DNA from: Oscillospiraceae bacterium
GTDB taxonomy: Bacteria; Bacillota; Clostridia; Oscillospirales; Oscillospiraceae
Reading direction: 5' to 3'
Length of the DNA: 64,000 bases
Assembly (NCBI GenBank): GCA_017435525.1
Contig: JAFSEW010000060.1
Coordinates: 20,697-84,696 of the forward strand
A program made the translations under genes and the position numbers. Of this stretch, positions 46,183 to 54,851 are shown in pieces. Position 1 is the first letter of the stretch, and every line of letters begins with the position of its first letter. The notes under the pieces were generated by a model, which saw nothing but the letters and a program-made list of their open reading frames with translations, did no database searches and had not been told where the DNA came from.

Positions 46183-47529
46183 TCATTTACCCGCAACAGA
46201 CAGCCCTTCCACTAAGGTGTCGGGGGCGCCGAAGGCGGTCATGCCCATGGCGGTGGGCAGGTGGGAATTGTTGGCCACGGCCACGATGTTTTGCAGCAGG
46301 GAATAGAAGTTGCCTGCCACGGTGAAGGACTTCACTGCTGTGGTCTTTTTGCCACCCTCGATCATGAAACCGGCACTCTGCAAGGAGAAATCACCGGTAA
46401 CCGGGTTGGCACCTGCGTGCAGGCCGCCCAGGGAGTTGATATACACGCCGTTTCCGGCCTTTTCCTGCAGCTGCTCCGGGGTCAGGTCGCCGCCTTCCAG
46501 ATACATGGTGAAGGGCCGGATACCCACGGGGGCATCGTAACCGGCTTTGGAAGCGTTTCCGGTGGTTTCCCTACCGGCCACCGCAGCGGTCTTCAGGTTG
46601 TAGAGCAGGGTGCCCAGCACGCCCTTTTCAATGATGTTCTTTTGAAAGGTTGGGCTGCCCTCGGCATCGAAGGGCATGGGCATGGGGTTCTCGGGGTGGA
46701 AGGGATCATCCACCAGGGTGACCACTTCGGAAGCGATCACTTCCCCCTCTTTTCCGGAGAGCCTGCTCAGACCCTTCTGGGCAGCTTCGGAAGAGAAGAT
46801 GCTGCTGAAAGTCCGCAGCAGATCGCTCATAGCCTCGCTGTCAAAAATCACAGGATACTGGCCGGTGGGTGCCACTTCGCCGCCCAGCTTTCGCAGGGCA
46901 GTCTCGGCGGCCTTTTTGGTCAGTGCTTCGCTGTCCAGGGTGTCCAGGGCGCCCAGCTTGATCTGGTAGTCGTTGGCCTTTTCCTGGCCCTGCTGCACCA
47001 CAGCCTCTACCACCAGGCCGGACATGGCGATTTCCGTGCTCAGATCCAGGCCCTTGGAGTTGACGATGGCAATGCTGCTGCGCTGGGAAATACCCTGGGT
47101 GGAGGAACCGTCAACCACGGCGGGATCTGCCTGGTAAATGGCTTCCTGGGTGGAAAGCACCTTGGCGATCAGTTCCTCTGTAGAGGGCAGAGGATAGGAC
47201 TTGTCCTCCACGGCAGCATAGGTCTTGCCCCCTTCACCCAGGAACACAGGCTCGTCGGCTTCCAGAACGGAAGCGTTCTCCGCGGCCCGCTCCACGATAG
47301 CCTCCGCTTCCGCTTCGCACATGGCTTCGGTGGAAGCGTAGCCCATTTTTCCACCCACGATGCAGCGGAAGCACACGCCGCCCTCCAAAGAGGCGGTAAA
47401 CTGGTTGATCTCATGCTGGAAAGCAGAAACGGAGGTGGATTCCTCTGCCTGATAGTAAAGCTCGTAATCCGCGATGCCCATGGCCTGTGCCTTGGCCACC
47501 ACGATTTCCTTAAACTGCGCAAAATTCAT
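46183..47529 (-). CDS. pmbA: TldE/PmbA metalloprotease subunit
   Basis: A 448-residue partner of TldD. In TldE the zinc motif of TldD is absent and the protein supports a TldD-TldE heterodimer that degrades unfolded peptides and matures some modified peptides. Phrases typical of TldE/PmbA: EINQFTASLEGGVCFRCIVGGKMGYASTE, NSKGLDLST, YPVIFDSEAMSDLL, LVDDPFHPENPMPMPFDAEG, LYNLKTAAVAG, GVYINSLGGLHAGANPVTGDFSLQSAGFMIEGGKK. GGAGG precedes the ATG and it lies 12 bp after tldD in one operon. No peptide substrate gene is adjacent. Confidence 0.93.
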   Translation of the reverse strand: MNFAQFKEIVVAKAQAMGIADYELYYQAEESTSVSAFQHEINQFTASLEGGVCFRCIVGGKMGYASTEAMCEAEAEAIVERAAENASVLEADEPVFLGEGGKTYAAVEDKSYPLPSTEELIAKVLSTQEAIYQADPAVVDGSSTQGISQRSSIAIVNSKGLDLSTEIAMSGLVVEAVVQQGQEKANDYQIKLGALDTLDSEALTKKAAETALRKLGGEVAPTGQYPVIFDSEAMSDLLRTFSSIFSSEAAQKGLSRLSGKEGEVIASEVVTLVDDPFHPENPMPMPFDAEGSPTFQKNIIEKGVLGTLLYNLKTAAVAGRETTGNASKAGYDAPVGIRPFTMYLEGGDLTPEQLQEKAGNGVYINSLGGLHAGANPVTGDFSLQSAGFMIEGGKKTTAVKSFTVAGNFYSLLQNIVAVANNSHLPTAMGMTAFGAPDTLVEGLSVAGK

Positions 47530-47541
47530 ACTGCAACCTCC

Positions 47542-48921
47542 TTATCTGCCGCCTACGGTGATGCTGGATACGCGAATCAGGGCCTGACCCACATTGGTGG
47601 GAACGCTGCCGCTGGAAGAGCCGCACATACCCTGGCCCATTTCCAGATCGGTGCCCACCATATCGATGTCCTGAATCACCTGGCTGCCCTTGCCCACCAG
47701 ACTTGCACCCCGGACAGGCTCGCAGATCTTGCCACCGCGGATCATGTAGCCCTCGGAAACGGCGAAATTGAATTCACCGGTAACGGGATTGACGCTGCCG
47801 CCGCCCATTTCCTTGCAGTACAGGCCATACTCGATGGATGCGATGATGTCCTCGTTCTTATCGGTGCCGGGGGCGATGTAGGTGTTGGTCATGCGGGAGG
47901 TGGGGGTGTAGGCGTAGCTCTGGCGCCGGGCGTTGCCGGTGGAGGGCATACCCATGCGGCGGCCGTTGAACTTGTCGATCATGTAAGATTTCAGCACGCC
48001 CTTTTCAATCAGCACATTTTTCCGGGCGGGAGTGCCTTCGTCGTCGATGTTGATGGAGCCCCAGGCATTAGCAATGGTGCCGTCGTCGATGGCGGTGACC
48101 TTCTCATTGGCGATCTTCTGGCCCAGCTTCCCGGCAAACTGGCTTCTGCCATAGGCAACGCCGGTGGCTTCCAGGGAATGGCCGCAGGCTTCGTGGAAGA
48201 TGACACCGCCGAAGCCGTTGTCAATGGCCACAGGCATCACACCTGCGGGACAGTAACCGGCGTTTACCATGGTCACAGCCTGCTTTGCGGCTCTTTCACC
48301 CACAGCCTTGGGATCCACCTTCTCAAACAGCTCCATGCCCATCCGCGCGCCGGGATTGAAGCTGCCGGTCTGGGTTTCGCCATCCTTTTCCGCAATGGCG
48401 GAGAGGGCCATGCGGGTGCGGATCTGCCGATCCTGGGTATACAGCCCCTCGGTGTTGGCAATGAGGATGTTGTGATCCACATCCAGCAGGGTACCGCTGA
48501 CCTGCTTGATGGATGCATGATACTCCTTGGCGGCAAAATAGCCTTCCTTCAGCACAGCCACCTTTTCCTTGTTGCTTACGGTGGCGGGGACGATCTTTAC
48601 GGGATGGATATCCCCGAACAGCCGCTCCCGCAGCACGATATCCATAGCGGCGGTACCTTCGCCCAAGGCTTCCGCGGCTTTCTCGGCACACCGCAGCAGA
48701 CCGGATTCGGATGTGTCCACAGTGGTAGCCATAACGCTGCGCAGGCCCTTGTAGACACGCACGGCGGCGCCGGCAATCACGGCGTCCTTAATGGCATCCA
48801 CACGGCTGGCGATCATGTTAATGGAATGGTTTACGGTATTCTCTGCAAAAATCTCCGCATAATCCGCGCCGGTGGACACGGCCTTTTGCAGCACTTTGCA
48901 GCAAATTTCTCTGGAAATCAT
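47542..48921 (-). CDS. tldD: TldD metalloprotease
   Basis: A 459-residue zinc protease. The catalytic motif is HEACGHSLEA (HExxxH, about residues 232-237), with the downstream GRRMGMPSTGNARRQSYAYTPTSRMTNTYI and CKEMGGGSVNPVTGEFNFAVSEGYMIRGGK segments that build the active-site pocket. It heads the tldD-tldE operon and has a candidate promoter. Both TldD and TldE appear complete, so a working heterodimer is expected. Confidence 0.94.
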   Translation of the reverse strand: MISREICCKVLQKAVSTGADYAEIFAENTVNHSINMIASRVDAIKDAVIAGAAVRVYKGLRSVMATTVDTSESGLLRCAEKAAEALGEGTAAMDIVLRERLFGDIHPVKIVPATVSNKEKVAVLKEGYFAAKEYHASIKQVSGTLLDVDHNILIANTEGLYTQDRQIRTRMALSAIAEKDGETQTGSFNPGARMGMELFEKVDPKAVGERAAKQAVTMVNAGYCPAGVMPVAIDNGFGGVIFHEACGHSLEATGVAYGRSQFAGKLGQKIANEKVTAIDDGTIANAWGSINIDDEGTPARKNVLIEKGVLKSYMIDKFNGRRMGMPSTGNARRQSYAYTPTSRMTNTYIAPGTDKNEDIIASIEYGLYCKEMGGGSVNPVTGEFNFAVSEGYMIRGGKICEPVRGASLVGKGSQVIQDIDMVGTDLEMGQGMCGSSSGSVPTNVGQALIRVSSITVGGR

Positions 48922-48953
48922 AGCGTTCGCTCCTTTTTTGGGAAATTACGGCC

Positions 48954-48982
48954 ATTGTAGCATGGAAATGTCCGCGCTGCAA
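48954..48982 (-). promoter_or_regulatory. Candidate promoter of tldD-tldE
   Basis: On the minus strand TTGCAG and TACAAT with a 17-bp spacer, 33 bp upstream of tldD. Confidence 0.55.
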
Positions 48983-49021
48983 GTACAAAATTCTTTCCAA
49001 GCAAGACGGGCGTAAAGAATA

Positions 49022-49044
49022 CAGCCGGTGCAAGGCACCGGCTG
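49022..49044 (-). terminator. Terminator of the rpiR gene
   Basis: CAGCCGGTGC and GCACCGGCTG around a three-base loop, followed on the minus strand by TATTCTTTA. Confidence 0.65.
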
Positions 49045-49049
49045 CGGCA

Positions 49050-49910
49050 TTATAGGAAAATACCCTGATCCAGCAATTGGGTCTCCAGGGTGCTGATGTG
49101 CCGGGCGGCATCCTCTTTCAGATTGGTGCCTGCGGCCCGGCAGATGGCGGAGATCATGGAGAGGCATCCGGCATAGCAGGGGAAATAATATCCGGAGGTG
49201 ACGCTGCAGTGAAACACCGGGTCTGCATAGCTGTGGGCAGCGGAAAGCCCGGTGTCGGTGATCAGGGCGATGGGTACACCGGCCTGATGCAGCAGCCGTA
49301 AAGCTTCTACCACCTGGGCGGTGTAGCGGGGCATGGAGATGGCAATCACCAGATCTTCCGGCGCAGCCATGGAAAGCTGATCCCAGTAGTCACCCACGCC
49401 AAATTCCACCGCATGGGTTTTCAGACCCAAGTAACGCAGGGCGTTGGCCAGAATACCTGCCATGTATCCGGAGGCACGGCCGCCGGTGACATAGATGTGC
49501 CTTGCTTTTTTCAGCATGGGCAGCAGCTTTTCCAGGGCCTGTCGGTTGGCGGGGTCTGTGAGCGTTGCCCGGATGGAAGCCAGATCTTCTTCCATCCCTG
49601 CACTTACAGGATCTTCCGACGCGGCAGGATTGCCTGCGGAAAGCTTGTTGGACATCACCAGCTCGGAGCGGACATGGCCGGAAAATTTCTTTTTAAAGGC
49701 GGCGAATTTGGCATAGCCCATCTGCTCGCAGAATTTGATCACAGAGCTGTCGCTGACGCCGATATTGTTTGCCAGCTTGGTAATAGACAGAAAGGGGATC
49801 TGATAAGAATTCTCCACCACATAGGCGGCCACCAGCTTTTGGGCAGGGGAGAGCTGGCCGTAGCTGCTGCGGATGCGGTCCAGCAGCTGCTGTAAGGTTT
49901 CCTGTTCCAT
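49050..49910 (-). CDS. RpiR/MurR-family regulator with SIS domain
   Basis: A 286-residue transcription factor. The N-terminal HTH_6 domain (about 1-80) reads LSPAQKLVAAYVVENSYQIPFLSITKLANNIGVSDSSVIKFCEQMGYAKFAAFKKKF. The SIS domain (about 125-260) reads KKARHIYVTGGRASGYMAGILANALRYLG, DLVIAISMPRYTAQVVEALRLLHQAGVPIALITD. SIS domains bind sugar phosphates or related molecules. The gene is divergent from an ornithine cyclodeaminase homologue, and a 30-bp perfect palindrome lies between, so it probably controls that gene. GGAGG lies before the ATG. Confidence 0.92.
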   Translation of the reverse strand: MEQETLQQLLDRIRSSYGQLSPAQKLVAAYVVENSYQIPFLSITKLANNIGVSDSSVIKFCEQMGYAKFAAFKKKFSGHVRSELVMSNKLSAGNPAASEDPVSAGMEEDLASIRATLTDPANRQALEKLLPMLKKARHIYVTGGRASGYMAGILANALRYLGLKTHAVEFGVGDYWDQLSMAAPEDLVIAISMPRYTAQVVEALRLLHQAGVPIALITDTGLSAAHSYADPVFHCSVTSGYYFPCYAGCLSMISAICRAAGTNLKEDAARHISTLETQLLDQGIFL

Positions 49911-49959
49911 GAGAACCTCCGAAAAATGCTTTTTCTCAATATAACATATTTTTTCTGAA

Positions 49960-49989
49960 AGGAAAATAAAAAATATTTTTTATTTTCCT
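49960..49989. promoter_or_regulatory. 30-bp perfect palindrome (probable RpiR operator)
   Basis: AGGAAAATAAAAAAT and its exact reverse complement meet at 49974/49975. It lies between the divergent rpiR and cyclodeaminase genes, one base before the -35 box of the latter. Confidence 0.8.
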
Positions 49990-49990
49990 A

Positions 49991-50018
49991 TTGAAAAAAG
50001 AAAATAATATTTTATAAT
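49991..50018 (+). promoter_or_regulatory. Promoter of the cyclodeaminase homologue
   Basis: TTGAAA and TATAAT with a 16-bp A/T-rich spacer, 34 bp before the gene. Confidence 0.82.
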
Positions 50019-50052
50019 AAACCCATCCAAATACATACAGGAGGGACCCACT

Positions 50053-51108
50053 ATGGAAAAATCCGCCATCCAGTACCTTTCACTGACCCAGGAAGACCTG
50101 ATCGACGCCGGTGCTTTCGACCTGCCCATGTGCATCGAAGTGCTGAAGGAAAGCCTCTTTAAGTTCCGTGACAACCGGATTCTGTTCCCCGATAAGATCG
50201 TCCAGATCTTCAACCAGGAGACCCAGGAGCGTATCAACTGCCTGCCCGCAACACTGCTGGATAATAAGATCTGCGGTGTCAAGTGGGTATCCGTGTTCCC
50301 TCCCAACCCCCGGCGCTACGGCACCCAGAACCTCTCTGCCATTATCGTGCTGTCTGAGCTGGAAAAGGGTTACCCCGTCTGCGTCATGGACGGCACTCTC
50401 TGCTCCAATATCCGCGTTGCCGCCATGGGCAGCGCCGCTGCTCAGGTGCTCAGCCGGGAAAATTCTGAATCCATCGGCTTCATCGGTGCCGGTGAGCAGG
50501 CCAAGATGCACCTGCTGGGCATGAAGAGCGTCCGCCCCGGCCTGAAGGTCTGTAAGGTGGCCGCCAAGGACGCATGGGAAGAAGAAAACTTCATCCGTGA
50601 CATGCAGCCCATCCTGCCGGATATGCAGTTCGTTGCCTGCAACACCGTGCTGGAAGATGCCATCCGGGATAGCGACATCATCGTCACCGCCACCTCTGCA
50701 CAGGCACCTCTGCTGAAGGCCGCCTGGATCAAGGAAGGCGCATTCTACAGCCACATCGGCGGCTGGGAAGATGAATACGCCGTTGTCCAGAAGGCATCCA
50801 AGATCGTCTGCGACGACTGGGAGACCGTCAAGCACCGCACCCAGACCGTCAGCCGCTGCTATAAGGACGGCGTTATCACCGATGCCAATATCCACGGCAA
50901 CCTGATCGACATTCTCAGCGGCGACAAGCCCGGCCGTGAGAATGACAGCGAGTTCATCTATTTCAACGCCGTGGGTCTGGCCTACACCGATGTGTCCCTG
51001 GCCAACGCCATGTTCGAAAAAGCCAAGGCTGCGGGCAAGGGCACCATGACTTACCTGCAGGAAAAGATGATCTTCGAAAAGGACCTGGCCGGAAAGGTAA
51101 AAATCTAA
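50053..51108 (+). CDS. Ornithine cyclodeaminase/mu-crystallin family oxidoreductase
   Basis: A 351-residue NAD(P)-dependent enzyme. The Rossmann motif is IGFIGAGEQAKMHLLGMK (about 138-155, GxGxQ), and the family's early lysine/arginine region appears as GVKWVSVFPPNPRRYGTQNLSAIIVLSE and MDGTLCSNIRVAAMGSAAAQVL. Members deaminate or reduce amino acids (ornithine cyclodeaminase, SbnB, ketimine reductase). Which substrate applies here cannot be read from sequence. It has a good AGGAGG site and its own promoter and terminator, with the RpiR regulator divergent; control by a sugar-phosphate sensor would be unusual for an amino-acid enzyme. Confidence 0.85.
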   Translation: MEKSAIQYLSLTQEDLIDAGAFDLPMCIEVLKESLFKFRDNRILFPDKIVQIFNQETQERINCLPATLLDNKICGVKWVSVFPPNPRRYGTQNLSAIIVLSELEKGYPVCVMDGTLCSNIRVAAMGSAAAQVLSRENSESIGFIGAGEQAKMHLLGMKSVRPGLKVCKVAAKDAWEEENFIRDMQPILPDMQFVACNTVLEDAIRDSDIIVTATSAQAPLLKAAWIKEGAFYSHIGGWEDEYAVVQKASKIVCDDWETVKHRTQTVSRCYKDGVITDANIHGNLIDILSGDKPGRENDSEFIYFNAVGLAYTDVSLANAMFEKAKAAGKGTMTYLQEKMIFEKDLAGKVKI

Positions 51109-51115
51109 CCCATAC

Positions 51116-51145
51116 GCGCCTGCCGCATCCCGGCAGGCGCTTTCT
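51116..51145 (+). terminator. Terminator of the cyclodeaminase homologue
   Basis: GCGCCTGCCG, loop CATCC, CGGCAGGCGC, TTTCTC. Confidence 0.82.
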
Positions 51146-51156
51146 CATAGGTAACT

Positions 51157-51222
51157 GTAGGGGCGACCATTGGTCGTCCGCGAATTTCCTGCCGGGCAGC
51201 GGACGAGCAGTGCTCGCCCCAA
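51157..51222. repeat. Inverted pair of family A palindromes (REPIN-like)
   Basis: GTAGGGGCGACCATTGGTCG TCCGC (51157-51181) is followed after 17 bases by the inverse-oriented GCGGACGAGCAGTGCTCGCC CC (51199-51220). The two stems differ (CGACC and CGAGC). Confidence 0.82.
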
Positions 51223-51248
51223 CATCTGCAAAAAAACAAATGTGGTGC

Positions 51249-51277
51249 TTGATTGTTCCCTCAAAATTGTATATAAT
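51249..51277 (+). promoter_or_regulatory. Promoter of the LtaS-like gene
   Basis: TTGATT and TATAAT with a 17-bp spacer, 37 bp before the gene. Confidence 0.8.
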
Positions 51278-51314
51278 GTAAGGTACTGTTGAAAACTCCC
51301 CTGGAGGATACCCT

Positions 51315-53324
51315 ATGAAAAAGAAGACTTTCCTGCCCGCGTGGCTGTATATCTGGCTCACAGCCCTTTACTGCGAGCTGATGATCTATGTCTGGAATGC
51401 GGAGGGCTCCACCCTCGGCCGCTTCCTGACGGTGCTGTTCTTCGCCATTGGCGAGGGCGCGCTGCTGGCCTTTGTTGTCAGCCTGCTCAGGCCCAAAGCC
51501 GCCAAGATCACGGCGGTGGTGCTTGCTGCCGTCATGTCCGTCTTTACCCTGGCGGAGCATTTCCTCCGGGATGCCTATCAGGTGTTCATGAGCATCTCCA
51601 CCATTATTTCCGGCGCAGGCGGCGTGGCGGAAGACTATTTCGGCCTGATTATGAAGCTGCTGCTGCGGGACATCTGGCGCATTTTGCTGATGCTGATCCC
51701 CGTGGGCCTGTATGCCTGGCGCGGTAAGCCCGGTCAGGCCGGTAAGCTGATGAAAAAGAATCTGGCCATTACCGCGGCGGGCATGTACCTGCTGGGCATG
51801 AGCTTCGTGGTGGGCGTCAACGGCGACCCCAGCGTTCTCACCGGCGATTTCGATACCGCAGTCCGTTCCTGCGGCCTGCATATCTCCCTGATCGCGGATT
51901 TCTTCCCGGACAGCACCGGAGATCTGGACTTTGAGGAGCTGCCCCAGCAGGGCGGCAACAAAGATCCTGAAAAGGAAACCGAAGCGCCGGAAGGCACCCA
52001 GGGCACCGGCAGCACCGAAGGCACCACCGAGCCTCCCAAGGTCTACGGCCCGCAGGTGCTGAATATCGATTTTGAAAAGCTGGCCAGCACCGAGACCAAG
52101 GAAGCCATCGCATCCCTGCATAAATATGTGGCATCCCAGACTCCCGCCAAGGAGAACGAATACACGGGTCTGTTTAAGGGCAAGAACCTGATCTTCATCA
52201 CCGCAGAGGCCTTTGCTGCGGAGGTGATCGATCCCCAGCTGACTCCCACCCTCTATCGCCTTGCCACCAAGGGCATCCAGTTCAAGGATTACTATCAGCC
52301 TGCCTGGGGCGGCTCCACCTCCACCGGCGAATTTACCAATATCACCGGCCTGGTTCCCGCCAACGGCATTGATTCCATTAAGGAAGGCACCCAGCAGAAT
52401 ATGTTCCTGCTTATGGGCAAGCAGCTGCAGAAGGCAGGCTATTTCTCCGCCGCTTATCATAATCACACCTACGATTACTACAGCCGCCACAAGACCCATA
52501 CCGCCCTGGGCTACGATGAGTTCATCGGCTACGGCAACGGTATGGAAGCCGGTGTCAAGAAGCAGTGGCCTGAGAGTGACCTGGAGCTGATGGATTATTC
52601 CGTGGGCCTGTATGTGGATAAGCAGCCCTTCAGCATCTATTATATGACTGTCAGCGGTCACTGCCTCTACAGCGTAGGCGGCAACAACATGAGCCGCAAG
52701 AATATCGACAAGGTGGCCCACCTGGACGCTTCCGATACCGTCAAGGCTTATATGGCCGCCAACCTGGAGCTGGAGTACGGCATGGCCTCTCTGGTGCGCC
52801 AGTTGGAGGAAGCGGGTATCGCCGATGACACCGTCATCGTCCTGGCTACCGACCATTATCCCTACGGCCTGGAAAAGTCCAGCACCTGGAACAACACCGA
52901 GGACTATCTGTCCGAGCTCTACGGCAAGGAAGTCACCGATTGCTTCATCCGGGATCACAGCGCCCTGATTATCTGGAGCGGCTGCATCGAGGATCAGAAC
53001 ATTGTGGTGGAAGAGCCGGTGTTCAGCCTGGATATTCTGCCAACATTGTCCAACCTATTTGATGTGGAGTACGATTCCCGCCTGATGGTGGGCCGGGATG
53101 TATTCTCCGATGCCGAGCCCATTATCTTCTGGGCTGACAGAAGCTGGATCACCGACAAGGGCTCCTACAATGTCAGCAACAAGACCTTCACCCCCAAGGC
53201 AGGTGCAACGGTGGACGAGGAGTATGTCAGCCGCATCAATTCCATCGTCAAGAACAAGATCAATTTCTCCAAGTCCGTCCAGAAGGAAGACTATTTCGAT
53301 TACGTTTACCCCTATTTCCGCTAA
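51315..53324 (+). CDS. LtaS-family membrane sulfatase/phosphoglycerol transferase
   Basis: A 669-residue membrane enzyme of the lipoteichoic acid synthase type. Five hydrophobic segments occupy about residues 8-175, then an acidic Gly/Thr-rich linker (about 205-245), then an extracellular sulfatase-fold domain beginning at NLIFITAEAFAAEVI. The metal/catalytic segment is GSTSTGEFTNITG, equivalent to the Thr-containing active site of LtaS, with VSGHCLY, and VIVLATDHYPYG late in the domain. It likely moves phosphoglycerol units to a cell-surface polymer or a glycan. It differs from canonical LtaS by the linker; the exact acceptor is unknown. GGAGG precedes the ATG, and the gene is monocistronic. 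Confidence 0.88.
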   Translation: MKKKTFLPAWLYIWLTALYCELMIYVWNAEGSTLGRFLTVLFFAIGEGALLAFVVSLLRPKAAKITAVVLAAVMSVFTLAEHFLRDAYQVFMSISTIISGAGGVAEDYFGLIMKLLLRDIWRILLMLIPVGLYAWRGKPGQAGKLMKKNLAITAAGMYLLGMSFVVGVNGDPSVLTGDFDTAVRSCGLHISLIADFFPDSTGDLDFEELPQQGGNKDPEKETEAPEGTQGTGSTEGTTEPPKVYGPQVLNIDFEKLASTETKEAIASLHKYVASQTPAKENEYTGLFKGKNLIFITAEAFAAEVIDPQLTPTLYRLATKGIQFKDYYQPAWGGSTSTGEFTNITGLVPANGIDSIKEGTQQNMFLLMGKQLQKAGYFSAAYHNHTYDYYSRHKTHTALGYDEFIGYGNGMEAGVKKQWPESDLELMDYSVGLYVDKQPFSIYYMTVSGHCLYSVGGNNMSRKNIDKVAHLDASDTVKAYMAANLELEYGMASLVRQLEEAGIADDTVIVLATDHYPYGLEKSSTWNNTEDYLSELYGKEVTDCFIRDHSALIIWSGCIEDQNIVVEEPVFSLDILPTLSNLFDVEYDSRLMVGRDVFSDAEPIIFWADRSWITDKGSYNVSNKTFTPKAGATVDEEYVSRINSIVKNKINFSKSVQKEDYFDYVYPYFR

Positions 53325-53325
53325 G

Positions 53326-53360
53326 AGAAAGCGCCCGGTATCACGCCGGGCGCTTTTTCT
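53326..53360 (+). terminator. Terminator of the LtaS-like gene
   Basis: AAAGCGCCCGG and CCGGGCGCTTT around a 7-base loop, followed by TTCTC. Confidence 0.88.
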
Positions 53361-53362
53361 CT

Positions 53363-53388
53363 GTAGGGGAGGGTCTTGACCCTCCCGC
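53363..53388 (+). repeat. Family A palindrome (GAGGGTCTTGACCCTC subtype)
   Basis: Same 26-base element as at 4985, 9736, 27487 and 35033. Confidence 0.85.
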
Positions 53389-53450
53389 ACGAATTCCGGA
53401 AAATTTGTAACCTGTGCGGAAATTTGACGAGTATATCATTGAAAAGGGAA

Positions 53451-53479
53451 TTGCACCGATTCCCAATCTGTGGTAACAT
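53451..53479 (+). promoter_or_regulatory. Candidate promoter of the DUF4349 gene
   Basis: TTGCAC and TAACAT with a 17-bp spacer, 38 bp before the gene. Confidence 0.5.
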
Positions 53480-53516
53480 AAAGGTAAGAGAAAATCAAAA
53501 AAGGAGGATACCGAAC

Positions 53517-54485
53517 ATGAAAAAGATGTTAGCCCTGTGTCTATCCCTGTGCCTGCTGCTGAGCTTTGCAGGCTGCGCTGCAAAGTCCGCGCCCATGGAG
53601 GATATGAAGGCGGAAGCCAATTATGGCAGTTATGGCGGCATTTACGATGGCGCGGCAGACATGGAGATGTCTCAGAGTGCTCCCGCTGAGAAGCCCGCTG
53701 CAGGCAGCGCCAACAGTACAGGCAGCGCCGGGGTGCAGAATCAGAAGCTGATCCGCACCATGACCCTGGAAACCGAAACCGAAGACCTGGACACCCTGCT
53801 GGCGTCCCTTGACCAGAAGATCAAGACCCTGGGTGGCTATGTGGAGAATAAGAATATCCGCAACGGCAGCGCCAGCGCCAGCCGCCGCTACCGCTATGCC
53901 AACCTGACCATCCGGGTACCGGTGGATCAGCTGGATGCCTTTGTGGAGCATGTGTCCGGCGCGTCCAATGTGGTGCACTACTCGGAGAACGCCAAGGACA
54001 TTACCCTGAGCTATGTGGCCACCCAGAGCCGCATCACCGCCCTGGAAACGGAGCAGACCCGGCTTCTGGAACTGCTGGCCCAGGCGGAGAATATGAGCGA
54101 TCTGCTGCAGATCGAGCAGCGTCTGACGGATGTCCGCACGGAGCTGGAGCAGGTCACCTCCCAGCTGCGGCTGTATGACAATCTGGTGGACTACGGCACC
54201 ATCGAGCTGTCCGTTACCGAGGTGCAGGAATACACCCCTGTGGAGAAGGAAACCATGTGGCAGCGGATGGGCAGCGGCCTGAAGAGCAGTTGGCAGGCTC
54301 TGGGCGAATTCAGCGAGAATCTGCTGGTGTTCCTGGTCACAGCTCTGCCCTGGCTGATTCCCATCAGCATCATCGTAGCCCTGTGGATCGCCACCGGCAA
54401 GAAGCGCCGCGCCCGCAGAGCGGAACGGAAAGCCGCGAAGAAGGCAAAGAAAGCCCAGCAGCCCGAACCCCCGCAGGAAGCCTAA
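53517..54485 (+). CDS. DUF4349 lipoprotein
   Basis: A 322-residue surface lipoprotein with Cys20 in the lipobox LLLSFAGC. After a low-complexity spacer (about 25-75), the DUF4349 domain runs from LIRTMTLETETEDLDTLLASLDQKIKTLGGYVENKNI through ANLTIRVPVDQLDAFVEHVS to TYDNLVDYGTIELSVTEV-like sequence, with a central coiled coil (ITALETEQTRLLELLAQAENMSDLLQIEQRLTDVRTELEQV). A C-terminal membrane helix (about 275-298) and a basic tail (KKRRARRAERKAAKKAKK) end it. Function is unknown; the coiled coil and double anchoring suggest a bridge at the membrane. AAGGAGG precedes the ATG. Confidence 0.88.
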   Translation: MKKMLALCLSLCLLLSFAGCAAKSAPMEDMKAEANYGSYGGIYDGAADMEMSQSAPAEKPAAGSANSTGSAGVQNQKLIRTMTLETETEDLDTLLASLDQKIKTLGGYVENKNIRNGSASASRRYRYANLTIRVPVDQLDAFVEHVSGASNVVHYSENAKDITLSYVATQSRITALETEQTRLLELLAQAENMSDLLQIEQRLTDVRTELEQVTSQLRLYDNLVDYGTIELSVTEVQEYTPVEKETMWQRMGSGLKSSWQALGEFSENLLVFLVTALPWLIPISIIVALWIATGKKRRARRAERKAAKKAKKAQQPEPPQEA

Positions 54486-54487
54486 AT

Positions 54488-54838
54488 AACAGCACCCCGG
54501 TGGAAATTCCTCCATCGGGGTGTCCTATTAGGGTGCGGATTCTTCGACTCCGCTTCGCTTCGCTCAGAATGACAGAAAAACCGGGAAGGCCGGTTCTTCC
54601 AACTGTCATTCTGAGCAAGCCGAAGGCGCGTCGAAGAATCCGTTTCTCCCATCCGGCAGAATTCCTCCACCGGGGTGTCCTATTAGGGTACGGATTCTTC
54701 GACTCCGGGCTTTCGCCCTCCGCTCAGAATGACATGCAAAAAGGAGAAAGCGCTCAGGTTTTTTCTGTCATCCTGAGCTATGTAGGGCGGGGGCTTGCTC
54801 CCGCCGCTTGTATGGGAGGGTCTTGACCCTCCCGCATC
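54488..54838. repeat. Repeat field between convergent genes
   Basis: A hairpin CACCCCGGTGGA...TCCATCGGGGTG (54492-54521) can terminate the DUF4349 gene. Its right half plus GTGTCCTATTAGGGT recurs at 54663-54690. Family B arms follow at 54536-54574, 54603-54644 and 54691-54734, and two family A palindromes of different subtypes at 54782-54807 (GCGGGGGCTTGCTCCCGC) and 54810-54835. No gene. Confidence 0.78.
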
Positions 54839-54851
54839 CTTTACACGCCTC

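Noticed and set aside
46261-48960. 899-codon plus-strand frame across tldE and tldD
   Set aside because: It is antisense to two clearly identified genes and resembles no protein; the frame is open because of codon bias.
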